DNA of 64,000 nt from Mesotoga prima MesG1.Ag.4.2 (lineage in GTDB: Bacteria > Thermotogota > Thermotogae > Petrotogales > Kosmotogaceae): assembly GCF_000147715.2 (NCBI RefSeq), contig NC_017934.1, positions 124,001 through 188,000 of the forward strand, written 5' to 3'. The notes under the pieces are model-generated. The model had not been told where the DNA came from. It saw nothing but the letters and a program-made list of their open reading frames with translations, and searched no databases. This document shows positions 7,822-17,334 of this stretch, piece by piece; within the stretch, counting starts at the first letter, position 1; every line of letters starts with the position of its first letter. A program made the translations under genes and the position numbers.

Positions 7822-9306
7822 CTATTTCTCCTGCGAGAAATATATGACTTTATCCATGAGTATTTCCTCATACGCGGCACTTACGGCCAGTTTTGGGTCT
7901 ATGTAAGCTCTGAAGGCTACAAAAAGCTCGTTGTAGGTGATCCTCTCATAATTGGATTCAGGCACTACGGCGTAGTAATCCTCGTTATCCGGGTTAGCTT
8001 TGGCTATCTTCCAAACATAAAAAAGGTCGGCATTCGGGTCGTCTGGAAGGAACCGCTTTGCGCTTCCCTTAAGGCCTAGCTTGCTTTCCTCGCTCATTTG
8101 GCTGTTCACACTCAAGAAACCGAGCATAATCCTCGATTGCAGGGGTAGCAGATCTTTCACGATATCGCCGGTGTAGAGTATAAAGCTCGAGTAGATGGAT
8201 TTCCCGGTAAGGGAGTGTATTGGGCCATAGACGATAGCGAAATCTTCGCCAGACTCAGAGAGCTCAAAGGTGTCGGTACGGAAGTAAACGGTATCCCTGG
8301 TTTCGCCGAATACATCCGTTGTTGTCTGTATGCCGTGATAGCTCTCTTCGAACCACCTGTAGCTCTTCAGCTCGCTGAACTGCAGGCCTTCGTACTCCTT
8401 TAGGATGGCCTCACGCAACCTATCCATCGTCTTGGCCAGTTCGAGTTCGGAGGTATCGCCCGTAGCCCTTACCCTGAGAGGCGGAATCGGGAATGGATCG
8501 CTCTTGAGATCTTCCGGGGGCGTTACTCTGAAGACCCAGCCTCTGAAATTGCTTTGATAAGGTGGCTTCACGAGTATCTCTTTGTAGCCGACGAGCGGTG
8601 GATCGCTGGTATAAAACTCTCTATCGGCTTCATTTTCGAAGAAAGCTGTTCTGAAAAGGAAGGTCAGCTCGTCATCATCATGTTCCAGCCCAAGTCTCAA
8701 CAGGGCTGAAGGAAGTACTTCCGTGTTTACTATTCCAACATCGAAGCCGGCTCTGGCTATTTCTGCTCTCAAAACGGCGTCGGTATTCCTGTCTGGTGTG
8801 TTGATTATTATTGTTGGAGCGTTGAAGTCCGTGCCTTCCGTATCTTCCTCTATTGACTCGCCCGTGTTTATAGTGGAAATATTGATAGTGTCCCCGAGGT
8901 TCCCGAATATCCTGTGAAATGCATCTTTATAGAATCTACCGGCTAAAAAGGTCTGGTAACTGAAATAAACCATAGGTGGCGGCGTCCAGCCGAGATAGAT
9001 AATTGCCTCGTTCTCTTTCAGTTTGTAGGTCCAGGGGTACTTGTTGGGAGTCATCTGACCCGGCCCTTCGGGAATAAGGTAGACGGCGTACGGAGAATCG
9101 GCATTGTTGCAAAAACAGCTGGGCAGTATATAGTTCCCGAACAGGTCGGCCGGATTAAACAGGTACAGGCTACCTTCCTGAACTGTGAAACCCTGGCTCT
9201 CCAGTAGTTTTTTGAAGTGTTCGACGCTTTCCTGTGTGAAGCAGTTATCGCTGGAAAAAAGAACTACGGCCAAGGACAAGATCAAAAGAATTGAGATCTT
9301 TCTCAT
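7822..9306 (-). CDS. Exported protein of unknown function
   Basis: This is a 494-aa protein. Residues 1-24 form a signal peptide (MRKISILLILSLAVVLFSSDNCF). The mature protein has a CFCNN cluster (about residue 65), long stretches with NPADLFGNYILPS, IYLGWTPPPMVYFSYQTFL and repeated aromatic residues, and no membrane anchor. The AAGGAGG site is 7 bp upstream. The gene stands alone, with a featureless leader and repeats beyond. I do not recognise a family; length, secretion and Tyr/Phe/Pro richness suggest an extracytoplasmic binding or enzymatic role, but this is only a guess. Confidence 0.75.
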   Translation of the reverse strand: MRKISILLILSLAVVLFSSDNCFTQESVEHFKKLLESQGFTVQEGSLYLFNPADLFGNYILPSCFCNNADSPYAVYLIPEGPGQMTPNKYPWTYKLKENEAIIYLGWTPPPMVYFSYQTFLAGRFYKDAFHRIFGNLGDTINISTINTGESIEEDTEGTDFNAPTIIINTPDRNTDAVLRAEIARAGFDVGIVNTEVLPSALLRLGLEHDDDELTFLFRTAFFENEADREFYTSDPPLVGYKEILVKPPYQSNFRGWVFRVTPPEDLKSDPFPIPPLRVRATGDTSELELAKTMDRLREAILKEYEGLQFSELKSYRWFEESYHGIQTTTDVFGETRDTVYFRTDTFELSESGEDFAIVYGPIHSLTGKSIYSSFILYTGDIVKDLLPLQSRIMLGFLSVNSQMSEESKLGLKGSAKRFLPDDPNADLFYVWKIAKANPDNEDYYAVVPESNYERITYNELFVAFRAYIDPKLAVSAAYEEILMDKVIYFSQEK

Positions 9307-9479
9307 TTTCCTACCTCCTTGGTTATTGAATTCTATTTCATCCGCTTGTAGAAAGCCCTTTTATTGGACACAAGATTATACAATGCGTTATATGGGTGTC
9401 TAACATTTTAATAGTGTGAATAACATCATAGCCTTTATCATGGAAGGCTTCATTAGACTCGGGTTCAAAAGCAACTCAG

Positions 9480-10515
9480 ATTACTCTATCTGAAATCCCG
9501 GGTAAGGGTTCTTCTGCAAATCCGGAGAAGGACTGAAATTAACAGGGTCAGACTCCATTTTTGACTAAGACGAGAAACGAGAAATCGAAGGCAAAAAACT
9601 GTGAGGGACTTCTTATACACAAAAAGAAAAAAAACGGAGCCCATTTCCTGCTCCGCCCACGGGGACACCCCCATGCGAAGAGATTATATCACTAGGGCTT
9701 GCTTGAGTTCAATTCTAAGTATATCGTTAAAAGCTAGATGCTGAAACGAGCATGACGAAATTAAGAGGGGTCCGGAGTCTGGGGTCTAGAGTCTAGCAAG
9801 AGTGATATCCCGTATAGGAACATTACGGGATGATAGCTCTTCCAAAAAGAGTTGTTGTAAGCATCCAGGAGCCAGTCTGCTAACGCAGGTCAGTTAGGCT
9901 TTGCCTGCCCAGACTCGCCTTCCCGTGGGCGCAGTAAACGTCTCGACAACGAACTATTTCGGTTGCTATTTTCGGAGAACGGGTCCTTGCTCTTGAACGG
10001 TCAACGGATAACGACCATTACAGCGCTCAGCGGGTTTTCCGCTTTTAAGCGTACAGCGGCTCTTAGATGCGAGATCCTGTGCAGGTCCCCCAAAAGAACG
10101 GATTAGGAAATTCGGGTTACTAGGAGCGGGTGTGAAACAGAAGAGCGGGTTACTGGGAACGGGTTAAGAAAACCGGGTTATGAGAATCGGGTTAGGAAGA
10201 ACAAGATGCTTAATTGCATTCAGATAACGGGATGTAACACATTCCTAGGACCCGAGGCAGTCATCCTGACAATGCTCCTGGTCAGGATCCCTGTCTCTCG
10301 CGAAAAATGGGACCTAGGAAATTGTCAGTCCCGATTTTCGCTTACAGCGATCAGCGTCTCTCGGCAAGTGTCCAGCGCTCTCAGAACCGAGATGCTGAAA
10401 CAAGTTCAAATGATAGAGTATGGCGTTGGCATGAGTAACCAGAGATTACAGCCTTTTCTTTCATCGTGTCATTCTGAGATGATCCTGCTCAGAATCTCGC
10501 TCTTCTCATGAAAGA
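9480..10515. repeat. Gene-free mosaic of dispersed repeats
   Basis: Contents in order: the 18-mer GGGTCAGACTCCATTTTT (9545-9562); a copy of the 4.7-4.9 kb repeat (about 9615-9745); a palindrome-rich module AGCCAGTCTGCTAACGCAGG (about 9872-9930) that recurs at about 37022, 40784 and 61638; a 14-bp tandem repeat (about 10112-10203); and a GATGCTGAAACAAGTTC stem-loop (about 10390). No ORF here has a ribosome site or family resemblance. From 10516 to 11057 I see nothing further. Confidence 0.6.
10112..10203 (+). repeat. 14-bp tandem repeat (CGGGTTA family), copy 1
   Basis: Units such as CGGGTTACTGGGAA, CGGGTTAAGAAAAC and CGGGTTATGAGAAT follow head to tail with a 14-bp period and a conserved CGGGTTA core. 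The same unit recurs at 41081-41125 and 51884-51943. Confidence 0.7.
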
Positions 10516-11057
10516 AGCGAACTCTCCACAATGTTCATTCTCGTCTTCTCTCGATTGTTTATAAATCATTAACGTAATGTAATAAGCGGAGTTCTGAAGG
10601 ACCGTTAATTCTATTTTGGTAGATTCAGTTATGATTCACTACGCGAACGCTGTTTCCTTAATTTATTACACTCCAGGAAAAACGATTACAAAACGAGAAA
10701 ATCATTTACGAAAGCCCTTGTTGCTGGAAATATCGTTATGTCAGGTTCGTTTTGGTTCTTGCCGGAATAATCGGGACTGCTTCTTTCCATATTCACAATG
10801 TTCACTCCCATGCTCATCGTCAATTCCGAACCAGCCTTTATGAGTGATTGACTGGAGAAATGTTATAGAAAGATTGGCCAGGCTTATGAATCCAAAAAAA
10901 TCCTCGAGACGGCAGTTTTTACAAGTGAATATTCATTCGTTTAAGATGGAAAAACTGCTATATTGATCATATGAGCGTGTTGCACTACCTGCCGTATATT
11001 TCCTTAGTCTTCACGTGCTTACTTTAAGTGCGAAGCCTCACTAATGGAGGTGAGGTA

Positions 11058-11937
11058 ATGAAGAGAGCGGTATTTCTGACACTCTGGTTATGTTGCAGCG
11101 GCATTTGGGCTGGCAGGAAGTGGGTAATTCGTACTGGTAGTAAAGGGCAGCTTCACAATGGGGGACGAAGTGGGAGACTTATGAACTGGCACAAGGCCTG
11201 CCCACAAGGTAACCCTAACATACAGTTTCTATATGAACAAGTACGAGGTAACTTTCGACGAATTCGACGCATTTTGTGAAGCGACTGGCATAAACAAACC
11301 TGACGACAGAGGCTGGGGAAGGGGAAAGAGACCGGTTATCAACGTCAGCTGGAATGATTCCACAGCCTACTGCAACTGGTTGAGCGAAATGGAGAATCTC
11401 CCGAAGGCATACGATGAAAACGGCAGTTTTCTAGACAAAGACGGGATAATAACTTCAGATCCTTCCAGGGTTGTCGGCTATAGGCTGCCTACAGAGGCCG
11501 AGTGGGAGTATGCTGCACGTGGCGGAAAGTTAAGCAAGGGGTTCAGATATTCGGGAAGCAACAGCGCAGATGAGGTCGCCTGGTACTTATACAATTCTGA
11601 AGATGAGCTTCTTGAAGGCCCGCTTAGCGGCGAAGATGGCTTGAAAGCTATTACGGAAAACAACAGCAGATCTCACGAGGTCGGTACAAAAGCCCCCAAC
11701 GAACTCGGACTCTATGATATGTCTGGAAATGTATGGGAGTTTTGCTCGGACTGGTATGAAGCTTACTCCAGTTCGGAACAGACGAATCCATATAATGATA
11801 GTGGTTCTTTCATGGTGTTTCGTGGTGGCAGTTGGTTTGACATCGAGAATGCCGTTCGAGTCGCTATTCGGAGCGGAAACTCGCGTACTTTCAGATATTA
11901 TTATTTGGGTTTTCGGGTTTGCAGGACAGCCTTCTGA
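11058..11937 (+). pseudogene. SUMF1/formylglycine-generating-type protein, broken
   Basis: The gene begins with a signal peptide (MKRAVFLTLWLCCSG) after TGGAGGTGAGG. A frameshift near 11135 moves the reading into the frame giving KGSFTMGDEVGDL, where TGA at 11182-11184 replaces a Trp codon, and the frame then continues as TGTRPAHKVTLTYSFYMNKY. The rest (234 aa from 11233) is a good FGE-sulfatase/SUMF1 domain: MNKYEVTFDEFDAF, RLPTEAEWEYAARGG, LGLYDMSGNVWEFCSDWY, FRGGSW, LGFRVCR. The active-site cysteines of true formylglycine enzymes are not evident, so the ancestor was probably an extracytoplasmic SUMF1-fold protein of other function. Confidence 0.8.
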
Positions 11938-12270
11938 GTTTGCTCTCCTGAAGATTCTTGAGTTAAGAATAGCTGAGGCAAGTAAACCCAGGGTAGATGC
12001 TGGCGAAACCTGCCCGCTTTTTTGTGGAGATCGAATATTGAACTAGATCTTTCAGATAAGTTTGCTCGATGTTTTATGACCGAGTCTAAGCGAAAACCGG
12101 AGGTTGACACCGGACAGATACTCAAACTATCATATAAGTGAATTCTTGTGAATTAAGGATATACTAGTTCTTCCGGTGCGGATCGTTGCAGTAATATCCT
12201 GAGGTTTTCGTGAAAGATCGCTTGCCTCGATCAAGAAATACGTTGTGATTATCAGGAGTCGTTCAATAAT
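11938..12270. other. Intergenic stretch, nothing recognised
   Basis: This is AT-balanced non-coding sequence. A C-poor leader precedes the phosphoesterase, whose start has only a weak AGGAG-like site at about 12255. No repeat of the main families is present. Confidence 0.4.
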
Positions 12271-12786
12271 ATGAAAGTGTTCTTTATCTCCGATACACAT
12301 TTTGACCACAAGAACATAATCGCCTATACCAGTCGACCCTTTCCCGATGTGGAAACCATGAATCAGAAACTAATAGACCGTTGGAACGAGACAGTCGCGG
12401 AGGGCGATCTTGTGTATTTTCTCGGTGATTTCTGCATGAGACCAAAACAGAATGCCAGGAGATTTCGTAGGCTTCTGAACGGTTCAATCATACTGATAAA
12501 GGGTAATCATGATGGAAAGGCTGCGATTTACCTTGAAGCCGGATTTCTTGAAGTTCACAAGAGGCTTGTCATTGAACATCCCGAACGAAATGATGTCAAG
12601 ATTCTTCTTACTCATAGAGCTCAGCCCAATCCAGGAGCAGATATAGCCCTGAACATCCACGGACACATCCATGACTCTGCATTGTCAGGCGAGAACTATA
12701 CAGGAAGGTACTTCAACGTTTCCGTAGAAAACATTGGATACAGACCTGTTGAGTTAAGAAGATTGCTGGAACTAGCAGGTATCTGA
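12271..12786 (+). CDS. Calcineurin-like metallophosphoesterase
   Basis: This 171-aa cytoplasmic enzyme carries all metallophosphoesterase blocks: DTHFDHKN (residues 8-15), GDFCMRP (about 52), GNHDG (about 76), a His in LLTHRAQ (about 115) and HGHIHD (about 131-136). These bind the two metal ions and the phosphate. The length fits the short bacterial phosphoesterase/YfcE-related subgroup. The substrate cannot be read from sequence. It is a single gene flanked by non-coding DNA. Confidence 0.9.
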   Translation: MKVFFISDTHFDHKNIIAYTSRPFPDVETMNQKLIDRWNETVAEGDLVYFLGDFCMRPKQNARRFRRLLNGSIILIKGNHDGKAAIYLEAGFLEVHKRLVIEHPERNDVKILLTHRAQPNPGADIALNIHGHIHDSALSGENYTGRYFNVSVENIGYRPVELRRLLELAGI

Positions 12787-12925
12787 GGGTTTGGTTAGAT
12801 GCTGGAGCCGAAAAGCCGGCTGCATTGCAAGAAATTCACGGATAGAGCCGAGTCATATTAGTATCTCAAATACTGCTATTTAGTAGGTGATATACTGATT
12901 ACTCCTTGCCGGTTTGTTTATGAAG

Positions 12926-12974
12926 TAAGAAAAAACAGCTGGAGACGGATAGAGCCTGTCCCGCTTCCAGCTGT
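12926..12974 (-). terminator. Terminator of the DUF1905-immunity operon (minus strand)
   Basis: On the minus strand ACAGCTGGA and TCCAGCTGT make a 9-bp stem followed by a run of six T after the stem. It lies about 130 bp past the stop codon at 13101. Confidence 0.7.
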
Positions 12975-13100
12975 GTGTCTTGCAACTTGCATCTTGGAAC
13001 TTGCAACTAGTCTTTCGCTCTAATTCTTCAACGCAGTATTCTTAACGTTTCGGTGATTTTGCGGCGGGACACCGATTTGCCCGCCTAAAACTCAACACGC

Positions 13101-13628
13101 TCAATAGTACCAATCGATGTTTGCAGGATTGGGTTCGTCTACAACCGAAATTTCACAAAGTGCCGCAAGCATGTGTTCACACTCCTGTTCGGCGCGTATC
13201 TCAAGACGTTCCCAGGGGGCCTCTGTTCCCAGTTCATCGTATGCGACCGCCAGAGCGCCATATAGAGCGAGCCCTATGCAGTGCCTTGCAGCATGGATAG
13301 TCGACGCGCTTTGAGCTATCGCTCTCGCCGCAATGTGTGCAACATGATTACTTTCGGCCTCTCTTGCAGCCTCATGGCACCGGAGAATTTTCTTTTTCGC
13401 CTGCTGAAACTGGATTTTACCGTTTAGCCATAGTCTCGCAGAATCCAGCGCGAATTTGGGACGTAGGTCGTCCGGGCAGTACTTCAACCATAGAGGCAGA
13501 ATAATTCGCTCAGAGTAATCGATGGCCCAGTTTGCAAGCGTCGTCTTGCTCTGAGTTTCGATTTGTCTCATGAGCAATTTGATGTACGAAGCATTCAAAT
13601 CGTTGAGCATCTTTCGCAATCTCGGCAT
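13101..13628 (-). CDS. Putative immunity-like protein (Imm-5-like)
   Basis: This 175-aa, all-helical protein resembles the family annotated as putative immunity protein (Imm-5-like). Supporting segments are TTLANWAIDYSERIILPLW, LRPKFALDSARLWLNGKI, KKILRCHEAAREAE, ARAIAQSASTIHAARHCIGL and ALYGALAVAYDELGTEAPWE. No signal peptide. Two small genes precede it on the same strand (DUF1801, frameshifted, 13641-14050; DUF1905, 14060-14347), forming a compact operon that ends at the terminator 12926-12974. No matching toxin is visible in the window, so a true immunity role is unproven. Confidence 0.7.
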   Translation of the reverse strand: MPRLRKMLNDLNASYIKLLMRQIETQSKTTLANWAIDYSERIILPLWLKYCPDDLRPKFALDSARLWLNGKIQFQQAKKKILRCHEAAREAESNHVAHIAARAIAQSASTIHAARHCIGLALYGALAVAYDELGTEAPWERLEIRAEQECEHMLAALCEISVVDEPNPANIDWYY

Positions 13629-13640
13629 ACTCTTCCTCCA

Positions 13641-14050
13641 TTAGTGATGTTCGTTATTTTTATAACACCATTCTGCGATCTCTGCAATAAGCTTAAGAGG
13701 TATCGGCTTGCAGTATTGAAACTGAATCGCGCCCTTGCTTGTACTAAACTCTGTCAACCGGTCGGCAAAATGCGCAACGGCTTTGTCGCCGGGATAGAGG
13801 CCGATGTGATTCTTAAAGGCTGCGAAGTGGATATGTTGTGCTTTTTCCAGTATGTAGGCATTCTCCATGAGATTCTCTCCTCCGCATCTGGCAGCGTTGC
13901 GCGGAGCGTGTCTCTCACTTGATGGAGGAGCGGTCGAACGCTTTCGGGTTGGGCTTCAATGTAGGAGTCAATCGTTTTCAGGGGCTCACCGCACGAATGC
14001 TTCTGATTCTCTTTCTCAAATTCACGGCCACATTTCGGACACTGCCACAT
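13641..14050 (-). pseudogene. Zinc-ribbon DUF1801 protein, frameshifted
   Basis: Frame 1 from 14050 gives MWQCPKCGREFEKENQKHSC (a zinc-ribbon-like CxxC...C), then EPLKTIDSYIEAQPESVRPLL and DAEERISWRMPTYWKKHNI. The domain continues in another frame as IHFAAFKNHIGLYPGDKAV and KGAIQFQYCKPIPLKLIAEI. Together they form a complete DUF1801 (YdhG-type) domain broken by a one-base indel near 13833-13850. It is either a recent pseudogene or a sequencing error. It is located between two intact operon genes. Confidence 0.75.
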
Positions 14051-14059
14051 AGGAACTCA

Positions 14060-14347
14060 CTACTCCCTTTCCCTTACCGTGACTTTAACGCTGTCACCAG
14101 GCTTCTTCCCGATTCTAGACCTTATATCCTTTCTTATGCCGATAACGTAGCAGATGGTACCGTCGGGGTTCTTCATTCCCATATTAACAACGCTTCCATC
14201 GTACGGCTCGCCGTCGAAGGTAACATGGACCTTAACCCTCCCCCTGCCAAACTCCTCCCTGATATCATATGGAAATTCGATATACGCTCCGTCTATGTCG
14301 GGGACCTTACGGATAACGGCATCAAACTCATAGACTCTCGGATTCAT
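14060..14347 (-). CDS. DUF1905 domain protein
   Basis: This is a 95-aa protein. The ATG at 14347 is preferred (AAGGAGG 9 bp upstream) over a TTG two codons earlier. It matches DUF1905: FDAVIRKVPDIDGAYIEFPY, GRGRVKVHVTFDGEPYDGS and a terminal GDSVKVTVRERE, a small beta-barrel fold. It is the first gene of the operon with the DUF1801 and immunity-like genes; DUF1905 and DUF1801 proteins commonly occur together. Molecular function is unknown. Confidence 0.85.
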   Translation of the reverse strand: MNPRVYEFDAVIRKVPDIDGAYIEFPYDIREEFGRGRVKVHVTFDGEPYDGSVVNMGMKNPDGTICYVIGIRKDIRSRIGKKPGDSVKVTVRERE

Positions 14348-14353
14348 AGTCAA

Positions 14354-15274
14354 TAACCTCCTTCAGAAAAGGTCTTCAGTAGTCTCTCCGCGGCGACAAT
14401 AGACAAGAATTCTATTTCAAGACTCTTATCACAGAGCGCCTCCATCGATGTTCGGGTCATGTTTCTGTAATTCTCCGTTCCGATTGCGAGAGACAAGTCT
14501 ACTGGTCAAACCGAGAACAAATCAGACTGAATATGTATTATAGATAATACACGGTCGTTCTTCCGCAGAGAAGAAGTCTTAGACCTCTCTAGAAGTTAAT
14601 GAAATCGCTTTAGCAATAATCATAGTCTCAAGTCTCTACTGTTCCAAAAAGAAATCGGGAATCCAGATTCGATTCCCTAATTACGAGAAGCATAGTTTGA
14701 AGTCCGTTTTGAATGAGCTGATAGTAACCCTGGAATGCGTAAGCGGCAAGAAAATTCCGCTTCAAACCGAACTCTCTCCGATCCATTCAGCTCTGAGCAA
14801 GGATTACATGAACTATTCCAGCGTGACGTAGCATCCCTTTCCTTTCGTACAGCTGCCAATTGCAAATGCAGCCGATTCCGGATTCATTTCCGGCAGGTAG
14901 AAAACAGTTGTGAGTTCCTCAACATCCTGTCCATGCTGTGACCAGAAACTTTCGGCCAGTTTCTTCAGGCTGTCTTCGGAAGGACTGTAACTGAGGACCC
15001 GTACCTCAACGTTTCTGGGGTGCATAGCCTTGCCGAACTCCCTTATCCGAAGGATTTCATAGTCAATCTCCCCGCTTTTCAACCCCTTGTCTCCGATTAG
15101 AATGACTACAGTACGAATGATTTCTTACATCAGTTTACCTGCAGAACAAAAGATCTATTGGCTCGCAGTTAAGCAAGTGTTTCTGACAGTTCTTGAATAA
15201 CGTTTAGATCAAAATATTAAGTGATATGATTAAATAAAATTCATGAAGTTCAGCAAAGCAATGGGAGGTGGAGC
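14354..15274. other. Mostly non-coding; possible broken ORF
   Basis: About 14813-15110 on the minus strand reads VVILIGDKGLKSGEIDYEIL, then RIREFGKAMHPRNVEVRVLS and LAESFWSQHGQDVEELTTV. It looks protein-like but has no start codon with a ribosome site, and TAA lies just upstream, so it is probably an N-terminally truncated gene. Elsewhere I see nothing. Confidence 0.35.
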
Positions 15275-16513
15275 ATGAAAGGATTCGATGAGCTCAGGTA
15301 TATCCGCCCTACTCAAGTTATTTTCATTTTTGCTGTTACCGTTGTTCTAATGCTGCTTCCATATCACATCTTTCAGAATGAAGCTATAGATTACACACAG
15401 AAGATTTACTCAGGAATTTTCGAAACGTCAGTCGAGAATCTAGCATCTGCTCTTAGCGTAGGTTATTTCCAGCGGAGCGCAATGTACGATGCGGTTTCTT
15501 CTGGAGACGAAGAGTTTGTTGAAGAGATGCTCCAAGAAATACAGCAAGATTTTCCGGGAGTAAGGTCTGCCAGACTAATAGAAAGACCGCCCGATGTGCC
15601 GTTAAAAGATCAATACAAGCTGTCTAACATTGATCAAGAGCTCTATCTTTATTTCAACATCTATGACAGCCTTATGGAAAATGAGGTCTCTGACCGGGTC
15701 GTGATTGCGAGAATCGACAAAGATGTATTGCTCTCGGAGATGCACTTGGATGAGAGAGTAAGCTTAACTTCCGGAGGATCAAAGTCTTTTGCGTATGGGC
15801 TTAGGGCTGAAGTAGAAGGATATGACCTCACGAAGTGGCTCATATTCCACTCTCTGACGGCCGGAATACTCGGTGTCTTGTTTATGATGGAAGTGCTGGC
15901 GCTCGGACTTTCCAGATACTACGAGATGCATGGCCTGCAGGAGATCATGTATTTGTGGGAGTTGGAAGACTCATATACGGCTTTTCATTCTAAGAATGTG
16001 TCGAAGATAGCCGGACTTCTCGGAAAGAAACTCGGATTAAGCAGGAAGAAGATCCAGCAAATCGTTAACGGAGCTAAACTTCACGACATAGGAAAGATCG
16101 GGATTTCACAGAAGATATTGAGAAAGAGAGGACCGCTCGATGAGATCGAAAGAGAGGTCATTCAAGGACATCCAGCCCATGGAAAAGAAATCCTTGAGCA
16201 CTTCAAGTATCTTCAGCAGTTTATTCCGTATGTCTACATGCACCACGAGAGGGAAGACGGCTCTGGATATCCTCAGGGTCTGAAGGGAGACCAGATCCCG
16301 CTAGAGGCTAAGATACTGGCTGTGGCAGATGTCTTCGAAGCCCTCACGGCGAACAGGTCTTACAGAGACGCTTACTCCTTTGCCAAGGCCGTTGAAATGA
16401 TGACTGAAATGCCCCTTGATCAGGGTATAGTCTCTGCGCTCATAGAGATCCTTCCCGAGCTTGAGACAGAGCTAAGCGGGAGAAATCCGGAGAAGTGTTG
16501 GGAGAGGACGTGA
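15275..16513 (+). CDS. Membrane-bound HD-GYP phosphodiesterase
   Basis: This 412-aa protein has an N-terminal TM helix (about 14-33), a periplasmic sensor-like region (about 35-185), a second TM (about 190-212) and an HD-GYP domain (about 235-395). The domain shows HSKNVSKIAGLLGKKLGL, the metal pair HDIGKIG, GHPAHGKEIL, HHEREDGSGYPQGLKG and DVFEALTANRSYR. HD-GYP enzymes hydrolyse cyclic di-GMP; the GYP motif is intact here. GGGAGGTGGAG precedes the ATG. It is a single gene. The signal sensed is unknown. Confidence 0.9.
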   Translation: MKGFDELRYIRPTQVIFIFAVTVVLMLLPYHIFQNEAIDYTQKIYSGIFETSVENLASALSVGYFQRSAMYDAVSSGDEEFVEEMLQEIQQDFPGVRSARLIERPPDVPLKDQYKLSNIDQELYLYFNIYDSLMENEVSDRVVIARIDKDVLLSEMHLDERVSLTSGGSKSFAYGLRAEVEGYDLTKWLIFHSLTAGILGVLFMMEVLALGLSRYYEMHGLQEIMYLWELEDSYTAFHSKNVSKIAGLLGKKLGLSRKKIQQIVNGAKLHDIGKIGISQKILRKRGPLDEIEREVIQGHPAHGKEILEHFKYLQQFIPYVYMHHEREDGSGYPQGLKGDQIPLEAKILAVADVFEALTANRSYRDAYSFAKAVEMMTEMPLDQGIVSALIEILPELETELSGRNPEKCWERT

Positions 16514-16662
16514 GTGATATTTTTGGTTCTAGACAGGTTTGATCAAACGAAAAGCAATCCTTTCAAGGGACTGCCGTCTTTGCAAATTTCCTCTGACGCG
16601 ATTGTGTTTACTCATGTGCTAGAATTCAGTAGTAAGACCTCCAAACTATTGGGAGTGGGACT

Positions 16663-17181
16663 TTGAATAATTACACAGTTATTCGTGAAGAACCTGATTC
16701 TGAAAGGAATCTTGAATTGCTACTTGAAGAGACGGAGAGGATTTTCTACTATCAGCTCGAATTAAGTGACAAACTGGACGCAAAAGCAACCAGTTTCATT
16801 CTCTTCTACTCAATACTGTTTGGTGCAGAAGCGATTATCGTTTCTACGTTTTATGAGATGATGAAATCAACGTATTTACTGAGTATGCACTTGCTTGCCT
16901 CGAGTGTAATTCTTTCGTTCTTGGGATTGTTTTTTGCTGTATTGGGTTTACGCCCAAAGGTCTTCGCAATTTCAATGATAAGTAGAGCAGAGATTGACTG
17001 CACTGCAAGTAAATCGTATGACGATCTTTGCAAGCACCTAATTGCTTACTACGTTGATAAAGTGCAACCGAACAAGCTCAGCAATGATAAGAAAGCGAGC
17101 TGCCTATCGATCTCATCTTTACTGGGAGTGCTGAACCTTTCTGTCTTAGCGTCATTTCTTGTAGTAATCATCATAATGTAA
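16663..17181 (+). CDS. Three-TM protein resembling defence effectors
   Basis: This is a 172-aa protein; the TTG start follows GGGAGTGGGA. An N-terminal amphipathic helix (LELLLEETERIFYYQLELSD) leads into DKLDAKATSFILFYSILFG and TM segments at about 45-62, 73-93 and 150-172. A helix followed by closely spaced TM segments beginning with D-KA is typical of 2TM/3TM effectors in CBASS, Pycsar and SLATT-type systems, but no cyclase is adjacent. A 41-aa basic protein gene follows after 27 bp and is probably co-transcribed. I am sure of the topology only; the defence role is inferred from the surrounding island. Confidence 0.65.
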   Translation: MNNYTVIREEPDSERNLELLLEETERIFYYQLELSDKLDAKATSFILFYSILFGAEAIIVSTFYEMMKSTYLLSMHLLASSVILSFLGLFFAVLGLRPKVFAISMISRAEIDCTASKSYDDLCKHLIAYYVDKVQPNKLSNDKKASCLSISSLLGVLNLSVLASFLVVIIIM

Positions 17182-17208
17182 ACTGGGGATAGTTGAGGGA
17201 GGAATGTC

Positions 17209-17334
17209 ATGAGCAAGAAGTCCAAACCCGCAAAACCGAAACCGAATTCTTCGGTTCTTCCACCAAAACCGATTTTTGAAGGAGGACATCAGAAGAAGGA
17301 TTCAGGTGAAAAGGTTGAGGAAAGAAAGAAATAG
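17209..17334 (+). CDS. Small basic Lys/Pro-rich protein
   Basis: This is a 41-aa ORF starting MSKKSKPAKPKPNSSVLPPK and ending EKVEERKK. A strong AGGGAGGAAT site lies 6-7 bp before the ATG, and it begins 27 bp after the three-TM gene. Composition (Lys, Pro, Ser; no hydrophobic core) implies a disordered peptide. It is probably the partner of the membrane protein, but no homologue is recognised. Confidence 0.55.
   Translation: MSKKSKPAKPKPNSSVLPPKPIFEGGHQKKDSGEKVEERKK

Noticed and set aside
9486-9674. 62-codon minus-strand ORF
   Set aside because: It lies within a dispersed repeat shared with 4745-4890 and has no coding features.
16663-17181. Assignment as a CBASS or Pycsar effector
   Set aside because: No nucleotide cyclase or sensor gene is adjacent; the similarity is limited to topology and a short motif.
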